Positions 1 through 11,474 of a DNA stretch of 64,000 nucleotides are shown here, piece after piece. Within the stretch, counting starts at the first letter, position 1. Every line of letters starts with the position of its first letter. The DNA is from Turritopsis dohrnii (lineage: Eukaryota > Cnidaria > Hydrozoa > Anthoathecata > Oceaniidae): contig BQMF02000434.1 in NCBI GenBank assembly GCA_027922465.2, positions 186,001-250,000 of the forward strand, written 5' to 3'. The notes beneath the pieces are model-generated. The model had not been told where the DNA came from. It made no database searches and worked only from the letters and a program-made list of their open reading frames with translations. Both the position numbers and the translations under genes were made by a program.

Positions 1-1305
1 GCCATATGACTCGAGTTTTCTAAGCAGTCTCTGATGAGGAACTGTATCAAATGCTTTTGCGAAGTCAAAGTAAATGGCATCAACTACTCCTCCAGCTACT
101 ATTATCTCGATGCATTTGTCAAGGTAAGGCAGAAGTTGTGTTGTCGTGGATCGACCATTGATAAAACCGTATTGCTTAGGGGACAATAGATGCTCACATT
201 TCAAGTGTGTCATAATAGCCTCTTTAATGAAATGTTCCATAAGTTTGCATACAATTGAAGTCAAGCTTATTGGACGATAGTTTTCTGCTCTGTTTCTTGG
301 ACCCTTTTTATAGATAGGTGAAACGTATGCCTTCTTCCAGTCATCAGGTATACAGCCGTATTCCATCGTTCGGTCCAGAATGAAAGCGATAGGTGCTGAT
401 ACATGGTCTACTAATTCAATTAAAAGCCGCGGATGCATCTCATCAGGTCCACATGATTTGTTGGGATTCAGTTTCAAAATTTCCCTTCGAACCATTTCAT
501 GATTTATCTTTAAGTTAGAAAGGCTAACATTGGTCTTAGTATCGAGGACAGGTGTAAAGTAATCCGGTTCTAGTGTAAAGACACTAACAAACTGCCTTTG
601 AAGAATGTTTGCCTTTTCTTTGTCCGTAAACTTCAACGAGTGCTTGTCGTTATTATTCTCCAGAAGAGGCGCAATACCAGTTTTTGTTTTCAACTTATTG
701 CGGACGTGCAACCAGAACGCTTTAGGATTAATCTTTGATTTGGCTGCAATGTTTCGCTCAAAACGACGTTTAGATTTACGCAACATTGACTTTACTTTAT
801 TTCGGGCCTTTGTGTATGACTGACGAGCATTGTCGTTATTTGCTGTGTTGCTTGAAGCCATCTATCGTCTGTATAATGTATGCTTGTTTCGAATAGCATC
901 TCTTACTACCTTATCGATAGGGATGCTGCCTTTGTCTTTCCATAGCTGTCTTCCAGACATCTTTTTTGGGACAAAAAGATCATGCAGTTCAAGAACTTTC
1001 ATTTTAAAAGAATTCCAAATATCCTCAGGTGTTTTCTTATGTCCTCCGGTTATGAATTCCTCCTTCCAACAAGTGACAGTTAGATGATCTCTTATTGAAT
1101 CAAAGTCTGCGTTTTCGTAAACATATCTCTCTCTCGGCTCCGAATGGTCTAAGTAACAGTGATATTTGAAAGTTATAACGCTATGGTCACTTTTTCCTAA
1201 CGGGGCATGGTAATCGATATCAGATATTTGCATGGCTTTGTTTGTAAACAATAAATCAATCAAGGATGGATTGTCTGTACCACGTCTACGTATATTTTTG
1301 TGCCA
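1..1305 (-). mobile_element. CR1-like LINE, EN end plus RT, 5'-truncated and cut by window edge
   Basis: Read on the minus strand, this encodes the end of an APE-type endonuclease followed by the start of a reverse transcriptase. The endonuclease end shows SLIDLLFTN and then GKSDHSVI, the SDH active-site block. The linker follows, then RT blocks: SCGPDEMHPRLL, DDWKKAYVSPIYKKGP, ENYRPISLTS, YGFINGRSTT and the first catalytic block AIYFDFAKAFDTVPH. One in-frame TAG at 862-864 splits the ORF; on either side the frame is the same and I find no frameshift down to base 1. Similarity stops near 1290-1305 in the middle of the endonuclease, with unrelated sequence beyond, so the copy is 5'-truncated as usual for target-primed insertions. 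The YADD block lies beyond the window. CR1/Jockey-type assignment is by motif only. Confidence 0.88.
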
Positions 1306-2370
1306 TTATGACAAACATTATGAAAATCAGACAAAATCCAATACAAATTATTTCAGATTTCTTTTATAACTAAAGAAAAAGAAAAGTTTGATAAGAATTT
1401 CCATGAACTGAATTTTACCTAATAAAGTTAGAGTTTCATTGGCCATTATTCACCCACCATCATGAAATAGAGAAATTCACTATTACTATTTTCACTTCAG
1501 GTATAATATTTGATTTCTAGAATGTCTGAGTTTCTGAAGGTCTGTGCAGTTATACATAACTTTTTATGCTTTTTATTTAGTAATCATCAACTGCTTGGCA
1601 TTAGATCTTCATTTAAGCTTACCTGATGACTACTTTAGTTGGTAGAAACGAATGTTCACCTGCGTGATTAACCAAACACGCAAACCTGTAAGAACGTGAA
1701 GCTGGAAAGTCCAACTTGTAAAACTGAAATTTGAAGCTTAAATAAAACCGATTAAAGTATCAAAGTTGTTGTAGTTGTCCTTGCCCATATGATTTCTGTT
1801 GTTGCGTATTGTATTACCGTATGTAGTTTATATGCTGCCACAAAAATGTCCCTAATTAGGAAAAGGATTTAATTGATTGTTGTGGAAACGCAAGGTTTTG
1901 TTTTTATAACGTTTACCTTTATTAAGCTGAGTTCTGTTCGATGAATCCTTTAGGAATAAATGCACATATAATACGCTATTCGGCTCATAGAAATTTGTGT
2001 TTTGGGCTCGATGAGATATGTTTAGATCGGTTCTTATATTAGAGGTATGCAATGTCAGGCTTCTTCTGTTATTATTCATTCGACGATTTACTCCTTTGTG
2101 AAAACATTACAGGGGTCCTTTTTATCACGAGACATTTTAATATGTTTTTGCTTTGGGCGAATGGATTTACATTTTCGATTAGCATGTTCATCAACCAAAT
2201 ACGGTACTAATCAAACTGTATTTTGGAAAGCTAGTCATTTCTTTTGTAAATTGATTACAATCTGTAGCTTTAGCATACAATTTCGCGCTGACCTTAAGGC
2301 CTATGGGCCTCTTGTTTCATTTTTAAAAAATGTTTTATTGAAACGTCGATGTTCATTAGCCACTAATTTA
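1306..2370. other. No gene recognised
   Basis: AT-rich sequence with no long ORF, domain or clear repeat on either strand. Short ORFs present here have no recognisable motif and are probably chance. Confidence 0.5.
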
Positions 2371-3166
2371 TATCATACTAGCATGTAGTTTTATCTAAAA
2401 ATGTCCCCGCGTTCAAGCATTCCAATTTGTACACACAGCAAGCTATACATTAGAAAAGAAAACTTTCCGCACTAACATTTTGTAATTTAAGGATTTTTGT
2501 AAAAAGGTTTTTGATTGATTTGGGGCCTGATAAGTGGCATACTTTATATATTTCGATAAAGTCAGTCTTTTATGTATGGCAAGATACACAACATTTCAAA
2601 TACAAATCGTGAGGAAAGTGTCTGTATGCAGTGAAGAAAGCGCGTGCCGAAAATCACATATTTAAGTGTAATTATTTAAGTTTTACAATACAATAAATTT
2701 TTTAATGAGTAGCGTAACCTTGTGGCATAGTGTAGCGGTGGCTACACTAACTTGGAATATGCAAACCAAATAGATTTACTTACGCAGCTGAAAATTTGCA
2801 TGAAACTTTTTTACTTTTTGTTATCTCTTAGGCCTAAGTCACACTAATGCTAATATACCTTTTAAAAAGTGTAAATAAGGCTTAACAAGTAATTGCAGAA
2901 AGCAAAAGAAATGTGTGAACTGCAACCATGGATACGTATTATATAATGAAAATAAGATTTGCTAAAGAAATTATGTAAGAGCCGAAAGAAAAAAAAAATA
3001 ATTGTCAGCTAATACTTGTAAACCACCGTGTAACAGCAACACGAAAAGTTGGAAGATAGTGATGATGATGATGAGGAGAATGCTGAACAAAATCGAAAAC
3101 TTACTTTCGCCTATCTCGTGAAACTACTTATGCCTCCTCGCTCGCTTATGCTCGCTGCAGGGGCAA
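2371..3166 (+). repeat. Interspersed repeat R1, copy 1
   Basis: Blocks of this segment recur in the same order at 45185-49410, and its last part recurs at 38881-39031. Shared landmarks are a CCCGC-TTCAAGCATT block near 2407, GCATAGTGTAGC near 2726, GGCCTAAGTCACACT at 2831, a GAT-rich microsatellite at 3061 and a closing block ending CTCGCTGC-GGGGCA at 3166. Relative to the other copies it is internally shortened. No ORF or TIR is seen, so it looks like a non-autonomous element of unknown class. The uninterrupted stretch around 2760-2800 is the empty site for a MITE in copy 3. Confidence 0.75.
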
Positions 3167-3446
3167 CTAGCAAGCTATTTTCGCAACTGTTTTTTATCGA
3201 CCTTAAATAAAGTTAATAAATAAATAAATTAATTAATTACAAAGGTGTTTCAATATAAATTTGAAAAAAGTCCCCTTTAGTCACGATTATAACTTCCTTG
3301 AAAATTATCAAAACAATTATCTACATTTACTAAATCCTAGTAAAATCAGAAAGGAAACTCCAAATTATCACCATATCAGCTGTGAGGTTTACGAATAAAA
3401 AATATTTCATGGTTAAAGATAAGTCATCAGTCGTAATTTTCCAAAT
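3167..3446. other. Spacer downstream of the MFS gene
   Basis: AT-rich spacer with a short AATA-type run near 3215. It presumably holds the 3' UTR of the minus-strand transporter, but I do not see a convincing polyadenylation signal that I can assign. Confidence 0.4.
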
Positions 3447-4832
3447 TCATTTAATTCGTTTCGTTTCAATAACACCATCTGCATTTTTAAGAGGGTTGGC
3501 TACCGGGGTCATGAACATTGTGAGAATGATTGCCATTAAAACGACAAGAATGCAGATAACGTTGACATACAAGACTTTGACATATACAAGAACATGCGAT
3601 AGGATTATAGCAATGATCATTACGTAAAAACTTTCTGCGATACTCGAAATCATGTTGCTTATTCCGGAATCTATTGGATAGGTAGTTTCCATCAAATATG
3701 TCATTCCTACTGTAAAGTAGCTGGTTGATGTCATTAACATCATACAGTAAGGTATACAAACGATTATAAATGAACGACAGAATTGCAAAAGCAACATCCA
3801 AGAAAGCATGAAAACCAATGTCAATCCGAATATAACATAGCTGACGGTTTTAAAAGCTCTCGTTTTATCAATGATTATACCTGTGATAATATTTGTTACA
3901 AAACCAAGCACTACTGCTATGAAGCCAACAATTCCTATATATTTTTCAGTCCCTGGGAACTTGTGTACTAAAATATCATTGAGCATCATTTCGTATGAAG
4001 CTTCTAAAGCTTCCATCAATGCAATGACGTGAATAATCCTAATGAGATTACGGTGTTGCAACAATTTTTTCACGATTTCTAGATAATCAGGTATGTGCTC
4101 AATAAGATCAGTGTGTTTGTGTAGGTCATGCATCATACCAGCTTCCACCTTCATAGACGGTTGCAATAAATTTTGATTTTCCATAACATCCTGCTCATAT
4201 GAAGACGGGGGTGTTTTAGGTTTACTTTTCACAAATATCAATGCAGCAAAGGAGAAACACGCAGCTATCAGTAGAACAACATTTAGCGTTTGTAAATCAG
4301 ATTTGATGTTCTCCTTATTCTTATTATTCCGAATAATTTGAGTTCCAAGAATGAAACCAATTCCAGTAGAAAGCAAGTCAAATCCGTTGCCAATTCCAAT
4401 TGCAGTTCCTCTTTCATCTACAGGAAACCAATTTTGTGCAAGTTTAGTATTCAGAATTACAGATGTCGCGTAGGATATTGCACTGAAAATATTTCCAAGT
4501 AAAAGTAAGATATACCCATAATTTTCATGGTATGAGAAAAATCGAATAGTAGCGCCAGTCAAGTTAAGAATTGCTGACACTTTCAGAGTGGCAGCAAGTT
4601 CAAATTTATGCAAGAAATAAGCTGCCGGTAGAGTGAAAAGAAGAAGGCATGCACCAAATACAATCGCAAGCATATGTATGGCTGTTGGTTTCATATTAAA
4701 ATAGTATTGAAGAATGTTTGAGACTGACGTGAAACATGTTGACGTAAGAACAACACTCAAGCAGTGGAGACAATACGCTCCCAGTACGAACCAGCGAGCT
4801 TTGTATAACATGTACTTTTTGTTTTCTTCCAT
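3447..4832 (-). CDS. MFS transporter, SLC49/FLVCR-like, intronless
   Basis: Intact 461-residue ORF with about 12 hydrophobic helices: roughly 13-33, 52-74, 82-98, 104-126, 142-164, 183-201, then a 65-residue polar loop, then 264-282, 298-321, 330-350, 353-376, 390-414 and 419-441. Family signs are YKARWFVLG before helix 1, WFPVDERGTA (135-144) after helix 4, and a motif-A-like GIIIDKTRAFKT (318-329) between helices 8 and 9. WFPxxERGTA is typical of the SLC49 family (FLVCR1/2, MFSD7, DIRC2), whose members carry haem, choline or other small organic cations; the substrate here cannot be inferred. Length is somewhat below FLVCR1 (about 555) and near DIRC2 (about 478). The start is the only Met before helix 1. 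No intron, frameshift or stop is present, unlike the surrounding elements, so I take it as a functional host gene, possibly retrocopied in origin. Confidence 0.85.
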   Translation of the reverse strand: MEENKKYMLYKARWFVLGAYCLHCLSVVLTSTCFTSVSNILQYYFNMKPTAIHMLAIVFGACLLLFTLPAAYFLHKFELAATLKVSAILNLTGATIRFFSYHENYGYILLLLGNIFSAISYATSVILNTKLAQNWFPVDERGTAIGIGNGFDLLSTGIGFILGTQIIRNNKNKENIKSDLQTLNVVLLIAACFSFAALIFVKSKPKTPPSSYEQDVMENQNLLQPSMKVEAGMMHDLHKHTDLIEHIPDYLEIVKKLLQHRNLIRIIHVIALMEALEASYEMMLNDILVHKFPGTEKYIGIVGFIAVVLGFVTNIITGIIIDKTRAFKTVSYVIFGLTLVFMLSWMLLLQFCRSFIIVCIPYCMMLMTSTSYFTVGMTYLMETTYPIDSGISNMISSIAESFYVMIIAIILSHVLVYVKVLYVNVICILVVLMAIILTMFMTPVANPLKNADGVIETKRIK

Positions 4833-6611
4833 TTCAACTACGTTTACGTTTTAGACGTTATCATAGAGATTTCCTTTGCAACTGACAAGAATATGAAATA
4901 ATGCGATCTAAAAGACGACTGAAAAACTGATTTTGATCAAAATGTTTATATACTTGATGCCAAATAACGATCAAAGTGTATTTCTATAAAAGACCGTTAT
5001 TAACATCAGTTTCAAATTAAGTGACATGTAAACAATAAACATTTCAAGTGGTAACACAGTGCACAAAACCGTGAAAAAGTCGCTATGAAGAAGAGCATTT
5101 TCATTGAAATTATGTGTAAGTTTCTATGGAAATGTACTCCTCCACAGTGATCTTTTAGCAAATGTGGCGGCTGGTGAGGAAAACTTGTGCAACTGCAAAT
5201 CTATGCTTGTCAAAAAACCCAGCAGAGACATTATCATAACCACACTAAATCGTATGTTTAAAAATCCTTAGCACTTCCTTTTGATGGAAATGGTACACCC
5301 GAAGACTAAATTTCACCTAAAGAGCACTTAATGAGAGTTCTAACATCAAATACAACACAAACACAAATCTGTGTTTTACTGTATCAGTAAATGCTTAATC
5401 AATGTATGCCAGTAACTAATATTCTGATAAGAATAACAAAGACATATTTTTGGAAAATTTAACCAAAACTGTTCGATATTTACACCATCTTCAGTGTTTC
5501 CAGTAGAAAAGTAAAATGTTATCTATTCATACATCAAACAATTCGTCTATCTTATTCATATAACAAGAATAAATAAATAAATAAATAATACGTTTCGTGA
5601 CTGTAAGTTTAATAAAGATAAATACAATATAAAAAGACGTCATAATTCAACCTTCGAACAAAGGCTTTTTCGATATACTAACGGTAGAAAGGAGACCCTC
5701 CTAAAATAGTTTTTACATCATCTCAAATTTCTTCAATTTAAAAATTGTTGGTTTTAAGATTATAAAAATATTTAGAAGCAAAGTAACTTGTTTAATGTGT
5801 CGCAGGAACGTGTAACATGTACATACAAGATGAAAAGAATGTAGTTTGATTTTGCTTTTTGGTCAGCGCCGAAGGAAGCTGATCTTTCATTTCCCCGTGT
5901 CTGTCAGTCAGTCATTCTGTGTGTAATGTCGCAGTTGTAGGCTGATACCATGCAGGCTGCCAGAATTCAGGCTATTTTGGTCCGTGGTTCAATTAAGAAT
6001 TGTTTCGTGATGGAGTAGTTACATATTTTTTTTCATGGTAAGTGTGACATAAAATTAAAAAATTGGAACAGGCACTTCTTTTAAGAAAGATTCAGCGTCA
6101 GTTTGTTTGCGAAATTTTGAAATGAATCAGAGTGCATTCATACATATTATGCCCATGCTACCAAGAAGGCAAAAGAATTTTCATAACTGTGACCGTGTAT
6201 TTTGAGTGACTTTAGATTATATACTGAATTTTGTGGAGTTATTTGTGTGTTTACTAATATTGGTGATGTGTAAAGTAAGGGTGGTAAATGACCTAATGGA
6301 TATGATTAGCCCTTCTGCTGCTTCCAAGGGTCCATATTCTCTTGGATATACATGTTTTCATTTTTTATCTTGTCTGTTTTTTTATTATAATCATTCATTC
6401 GAGTTAATACTCTACAACCTGAACTAAAAAGCAAAGAAAAATTGATTGACAGTGTCAATAATGTGCATCATTATTTCATTGCTTTTTTTTGTTTAAAACC
6501 TTATGGTAAAAAATAATTGGATTCTATACAAACCAACAGTGCATATATTTATTTATTTGATAATTAATTTTGATTTTATTAAATCATCTTCAGCTCTAAA
6601 ATACATTTAAA
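4833..6611. other. No gene recognised; 5' flank of MFS gene
   Basis: The first few hundred bases should contain the promoter of the minus-strand transporter, but no definite TATA box or initiator can be assigned. An AATA microsatellite lies near 5570-5590. A 73-codon plus-strand ORF at 6206-6427 has a hydrophobic start but no recognised motif or splice context. Confidence 0.45.
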
Positions 6612-7620
6612 ACAAGATTCGCAAAAATGCGACTATATATTTCCCCAAAGTTGCAAGCATTTTATCAATTATTGTGTGTACATTGATAACCATGAGAAAA
6701 ATGATTAAATCATTAAATAATTACAGTATAAATACCATCATTCTGATACTCAGATTGAATTTAATACCACAAAAAAACTTACTTAGAACTTATTATGAAA
6801 TGAAGTTGTTCACGGCCAAATGATAAGGTTTCTCTTAAAATCTTTTGCTGAGGAGTAAAAAAGTGACTGAGAAGTTACTATATGCGACTAATATTTCCCC
6901 TTAAACAACTGCATATCAACAACCCCATCAATGTGTAAGACAATTTCATCATAACATAATATATGTATGATCTTTATTGTTGCAGAAGCTTGACAAGTTC
7001 CTATCCTTTATACCATAAAATCACGGTAAACAATGTAATTTGAGAGAACACTTGCTTTTTGTAACTTGGATAAAATTATCTTACAACATTATACAATCAA
7101 ATTTGTATACAGGTTTTCTGTACAAAAGAAGAAAAGAAAATTGTTAAACCTAATTTTGATACCACAGTATACTTTCGGGTAGACATATAAGCAAATAACT
7201 ATCGAAAGCAATCAAAATCTCTACTAACAAATGTTACGTGTAACATTTCAAATTAGGACAGAATAGTTATTTCCAAAAAAAAGATGGGCTTAAAGTGACA
7301 ATTTATAAAACTAAATTCAAGTATTCAGAATAAACATCTATGTTCAAAAAAATATGTTCACACTCATTGTTTATTTTGTGGTAAAAACGACCTTCATATA
7401 TAAATCCCAAATGGAAAAAAAATTTTGGTAGTGAAAATACATATTCATAACCAAATCACTACATAGCTGAAAGTAGAAGTTCGTGTTCCGGCTTGATTTA
7501 ATTTACAGACTGTCATTTGTATTGTGTTTTGATTTACGCTCGTTGTTCGTACAGGAAAATTGACAGTATATAAATTTTGCAAAATAAAATATGACATTCA
7601 GTATGTATCAAAATAGTATA

Positions 7621-8146
7621 CTTTAAGGGCAGAAAGTTTCGCGGGTAAAAAGTTTCGCGAGGATGAAAAATCGCTAAATTTCGCGAATTTAACTTTCGCG
7701 AAAACAATTTTAGAACAAATTTTACTGATAAAACTTTCGCGAATCCTCCAAAAACTTTACTTTCGGGGAAAAAACTTTCGCGAATTTCGATTTTACTTTC
7801 TTACCTTTTTGAATTATTTTAAAAATTCTTAACTTTCTCGCAAAAAAAACTATCGAAATGTAAATAGAAATAAAGTAAAGATTGCCTTAGTTCATTTTAG
7901 AGCGTTTGTATCTCAGGACATCCCTAAAAATTAAATAAAACCACTCCGTTCTTGGATTTCTTGTTATTTGAGAATTTTTTGTTGTTGAAAAAACTTTCGT
8001 GACTTTTAGAAAAACTTGACTTTTCGCGAAAAAAACTTTCGCGAATTTCGATTTTACTTTCTTACCAGGCAGAAACTTTCGCGAAAAAAGGCAAAAATCT
8101 CGAAAATCACGAAAGTTTCTGCCCGCGAAACTTTCTGCCCTTAAAG
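7621..8146. mobile_element. MITE with TA target duplication and TTTCGCGAA repeats
   Basis: 526-bp element with perfect terminal inverted repeats: CTTTAAGGGCAGAAAGTTTC at the left and its complement at the right, continuing to CGCGGG. It is flanked by TA (7619-7620 and 8147-8148). The uninserted copy of R2 near 33450 has a single TA-equivalent dinucleotide (TG) at this point with exact spacing, which supports TA duplication and excludes the alternative TTAA model. The interior is packed with AACTTTCGCGAA in both orientations. TA duplication suggests a Tc1/mariner-type source, but no transposase remains. Confidence 0.9.
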
Positions 8147-8881
8147 TACATGACCATGGAATTCATCCATAGTAAACTATGTTTCTGTTGTAGGATTAAA
8201 TGACTATCCAGGGAAGCACACTCGACCAGATTCTTTCAAGTTATTATATATATATGTGTCTCATCCTGTGTGTTTTAAAATATTATACGTAATTTCTGAA
8301 CTTCTTATTGCATATACGACATCATGTTTTTACTTGCTGTTTTTGTATGTACTTTTTGAATTATCAAACTCATTGAACTGGTTGCTCTCCACATGAAATG
8401 GGTTTCCTTTATGGCTGGTACATCGTGATTTCAGTTCAGTTGGGCTACATTATATATCAGAATCAGGATGTAAAATAAAAATAAATCTTCAGCCTGGCTA
8501 TTGATAATGAATTTTCACCTTTGCACTGAAACCACAGCTTCAATGGTTTGCTGTTCGAAGCAAATTAATTACCAATCATCATAACATTGTTATCAACAAA
8601 AACAAAACATCATTGACCATTGATATATCAATTCTTTCTGGTTTTTACGCGTTCATTTCATTCAAAAGTTTTTATAAAGCTTTTTAAGACAACACTGAAC
8701 TAAAACGATTCAGTTCCATCATTTAACACCATTTAACGTTTCATATATTGAATCATTTTAAAAGCTACCAGAAAAAAAGCAAAAATCTTCGACTGCACTG
8801 ACTGAAAAAAATGGCGTGCTATTGACTAGCCTCTATTCTTATCTAGTTTGGCTAGGCGAAAATTCAATACCGAACCGCGGC

Positions 8882-8889
8882 TATAAAAG
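8882..8889 (+). promoter_or_regulatory. TATA-box-like site near the end of R2
   Basis: TATAAAAG is preceded by CCGCGGC and followed by a purine-rich GAAGGAGAAG tract. The same arrangement is kept in R2 copy 2 at 34176-34183. Conservation in both copies hints at a Pol II promoter reading out of the repeat, but this is inference from sequence alone. Confidence 0.35.
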
Positions 8890-9324
8890 TGAACAGAGAA
8901 GAAGGAGAAGAAGAAGGAGAAGGAAAATGCCGATTTTAACATATATTTCGCCCTACGGGGAAATATATAAAAATAGAAATAGTCAGTCTCCACTTGTCGT
9001 TATGTAAATAAATACCTTTAAAGAACTACAAAGTAGTCCCACCGGATCGCTCTTAATTATCTTTTTAATAATTTTTTTCTGAAACATTTTAACCGTGTAA
9101 ATACGTTTCTAGCAGTTTTTATTTGTACATTTGAACAAGTGCGACAAGCACGAAACTCAGAGTTATGTACTTTGCTTTTAACTTTTAGTTTTGAAATATA
9201 TTCATATTACGTAAAGGCTGAAATACACTATCATTTTTCAATGATCATTTTTCAATGATACATTCCAATGACATTGAAAATTAAAAATTTTGGCACGAAT
9301 ACACTATCATTGAAAATTACAAAT

Positions 9325-9640
9325 ATGTACCCAGAGGAAGAAACAGCAGCTGCTGTCGTTGTTTACATTTTATCAAAAAAGAGAGTTGAACGCAGAAAAC
9401 CAAAAAAAAGAGAAGTGCATGGGTAAAGGCATGGCTAAATAGACGAAATGAACTTGGCATCTATTATACCCTCAGGCTTGAACTACGTGTAAGGGAAATC
9501 GGAGAATATACGAGATTTTTAAGAATGTCACCGAATATTTTCGATGCGCTGCTTCATCTCTAAGACGTTGATATTACAAAAAAACACGAGATCCAATCCC
9601 TGTTCAAGTTAAAGCACATTGTCCAAGTTCATACCTGAAT
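9325..9640 (+). pseudogene. PIF/Harbinger (HARBI1-like) transposase relic
   Basis: Starting at ATG 9325, the reading gives an acidic start and a basic ERRKPKKK stretch. After a one-base loss in the A8 run near 9402 it continues SAWVKAWLNRRNELG, then TRFLRMSPNIFDALLHL, a TAA, and DVDITKKHEIQ. The W-V-x-x-W-L-x-R-R block followed about 30 residues later by F-L-R-M-x-P-x-x-F-D-x-L-L is the N-terminal signature of Harbinger nucleases. The catalytic DDE part is absent, so this is a short, inactivated 5' portion. Sequence just upstream (9216-9320) repeats ATACACTATCATT and TTCAATGAT in both orientations, which could be the element's terminal region. Confidence 0.6.
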
Positions 9641-10354
9641 TTTGCGAAGTTATTTATATGCGTATAAAACTTGGTGGACTCCTCCAAATTTCAATAAATG
9701 TTTCAGTTGCTTCTTGATCTTCATTTTCGCGTGTAAAAGTCTTCAAAATGTTGTTTTCGTTTATGTTAGCATCTAAAATCACAGTGCGTGCAACGAACAC
9801 GTGCGCGAAAACAATAGATTAGATTTGAAACAATAGAAAAAAAAATGACATTGAATTTTAAATATACATCTTTTACATGTACATTAACCTCTAACTACAA
9901 GATGACCATAGGTATTTTAAAGCATTATAATTGGCCCACAGGAAAAGGATTGCTTGTCTTTCTGTAGAAAACTTTTAAAATGTTAGCTATCATTAATTTC
10001 TTCACTTTCCATTTATTGGTAGCCAAACCTTAATTAAAAAGATGCAAGATGTTAAACCAGTATGATTATAGTCTAGATGTTTTTTGTTAACTTTTGCAGT
10101 CAGCATGTGTTTTCACAATCTTCACGTTTAAACATCAAATCGTTCTGTAAATTACCTCGTCTTAAAATATGATAAAGGGTTTTATGTCATAAGCATTTCA
10201 TTTAGCCGCAATGCATACTGGTATGATAGCAATCATGATAGAGGACTCCTCCTCCTCTTCCTCTCCTCCTCCTCCTCCGGCCGCAATGGCAATTAATCTG
10301 CGATTTAGAGTCTGCGAGACTCTTTTAATAACGCACCCTTCGAATTTTGGAAGC
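9641..10354. other. No gene recognised; CCT-rich tract
   Basis: AT-rich flank of the Gypsy insertion. A pyrimidine microsatellite (CTCCTCCTCC type) lies at about 10244-10278. No supported ORF. Confidence 0.45.
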
Positions 10355-10463
10355 GTGTGTGTATTGTGTTGCAGTAGCTATATCTATATACTATACTACG
10401 TTTTGTATTTTTAGCTCAAACATTTATTAACTAAATAAGAGATTGATAAAGCTTAACTTTGCA
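10355..10463 (+). repeat. 5' LTR of Gypsy element
   Basis: 109 bp, starting GTGTGTGTATTG and ending TTAACTTTGCA, preceded by GGAAGC. It differs from the 3' LTR at one base (CTACGTTTTG against CTACGTCTTG). Whether the true first base is the G or the following TG is not resolvable; the duplication fits the G. Confidence 0.88.
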
Positions 10464-11309
10464 TGTTTGATCTTTTACACTCGATTATATGAGGTGCCTG
10501 CAATCATTTGCCCCATTCCTGATTTTGACTTTGAGACTGACGATGTCGATGCCATCAAAGCAGCAGCCCAGTTGAACATCCATGCCCTCATTCATCAACA
10601 ACACGGTGGTAGTGCATCTGCTGGCCCCGCAAAACAGAAATCTCCCAAAATTGTTCGACCAACAATATCACGAGGCTCCATTGATGAAGAATGGCATATA
10701 TTCCTAAAGCGATGGGACCTGTTTAAGCGTGGCACAGAGATTCCAAATGGGCACTTGACAACTCAATTGTGGCAATGTTGTGAAAATGATTTGGAAGTCG
10801 ACTTGTTTAGATCCATAGATGATGTGGTGACTGTGAGTGAAGCTACATTACTGAATGCTATCAAGAGGCTTGCAGTCATATCCACAGCCGAAAGTATGCG
10901 AAAGACTGAACTTTTATCTATGCAGCAGGATCATGGGCATCCAATCCGTTCGTTTGTCGCCAAGGTGAAGGGCAAAGCGCAGGTTTGTTCATTCACGAAG
11001 GCTTGTACTTCCGAGCTGTGTGGTCAGCAAATAGATTATACCGAGGACATAGTTAAATATGTCGTCGTTTCTGGGATCGCTGATGAGGAGATCAAGAAAG
11101 ACGTGCTGGGTCATGCTGACTTAGACATTAGATCGTTGAATGACACGGTTTCCTTAATTGAAAACAAGGAGATGGCAGCACGTGCCATGTCCTCTGGAGC
11201 CAGTTGTGGAGACTTCAACATGGCAATACACCAACAAGGACTCAACCCAACACACCTTGGCAAAGATGTCGACCCGAAGCTTCAGATGAGGACAAATTGC
11301 AAGACGTGA
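10443..11309 (+). pseudogene. Gag-like protein of the Gypsy element
   Basis: 288-codon ORF overlapping the end of the 5' LTR. Residues around 80-230 show the helical character of retroelement capsid: EEWHIFLKRWDLFK, HLTTQLWQCCENDLEVDL and IRSFVAKVKGKAQVC fit the retrotransposon gag core. The ORF then leaves frame; further on a CKNCW segment in another frame (near 11367) looks like the remnant of a CCHC zinc knuckle with an in-frame TAG. The LTR-derived first residues are probably not the real start, which may lie near the acidic DFDFETDDVDAIKAAA segment. It would form the particle shell and bind element RNA. This copy is frameshifted near its 3' end and unlikely to be functional. Confidence 0.7.
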
Positions 11310-11474
11310 AACAAAACCATCAAGAGATTCAAGATGCGCCGGGGAAAGCCAAAAGAATTCACTCATTGTAAGAATTGCTGGTAGAAGATACATGCAACTC
11401 CACAGGTCAGTACCAGCAACAATGGTGCCATTTTTGATGTTATTGGTGCCATAAATGAACCACCATCAAAGAAG

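Larger units (their letters stand above)
6612..8973 (+). repeat. Interspersed repeat R2, copy 1 (about 2.36 kb)
   Basis: Matches 31699-34259 along its length in the same orientation. Both copies begin with AAGATTCGCAAAAATGCGAC and end with TTTCGCC then GGGGAAATATATAAAA. Inside, blocks such as AAAGTGACAATTTATAAAA, the CAACATTAT/CATCATAC region and the ATGGAATTNATCCATAG block stay collinear. Copy 1 alone carries the MITE at 7621-8146; copy 2 alone carries the one at 32019-32751. TATATATTTCCCC near the left end and its complement near the right end are inverted, but outside them both copies still match, so this is not the true terminus. No coding capacity is seen. The class is unknown. Confidence 0.82.

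Noticed and set aside
1852..2388. Overlapping ORFs on both strands as small genes
   Set aside because: No motifs, no splice context and AT-rich composition; consistent with chance.
7621..8146. TTAA (piggyBac-type) duplication for this MITE
   Set aside because: The empty site in R2 copy 2 has the right length only if TA is duplicated and CTTTAAGG belongs to the element.
6624..8970. TATATATTTCCCC / GGGGAAATATATA as the TIR of a 2.35-kb transposon
   Set aside because: Both R2 copies still match each other outside these motifs, so they cannot be the insertion boundaries.
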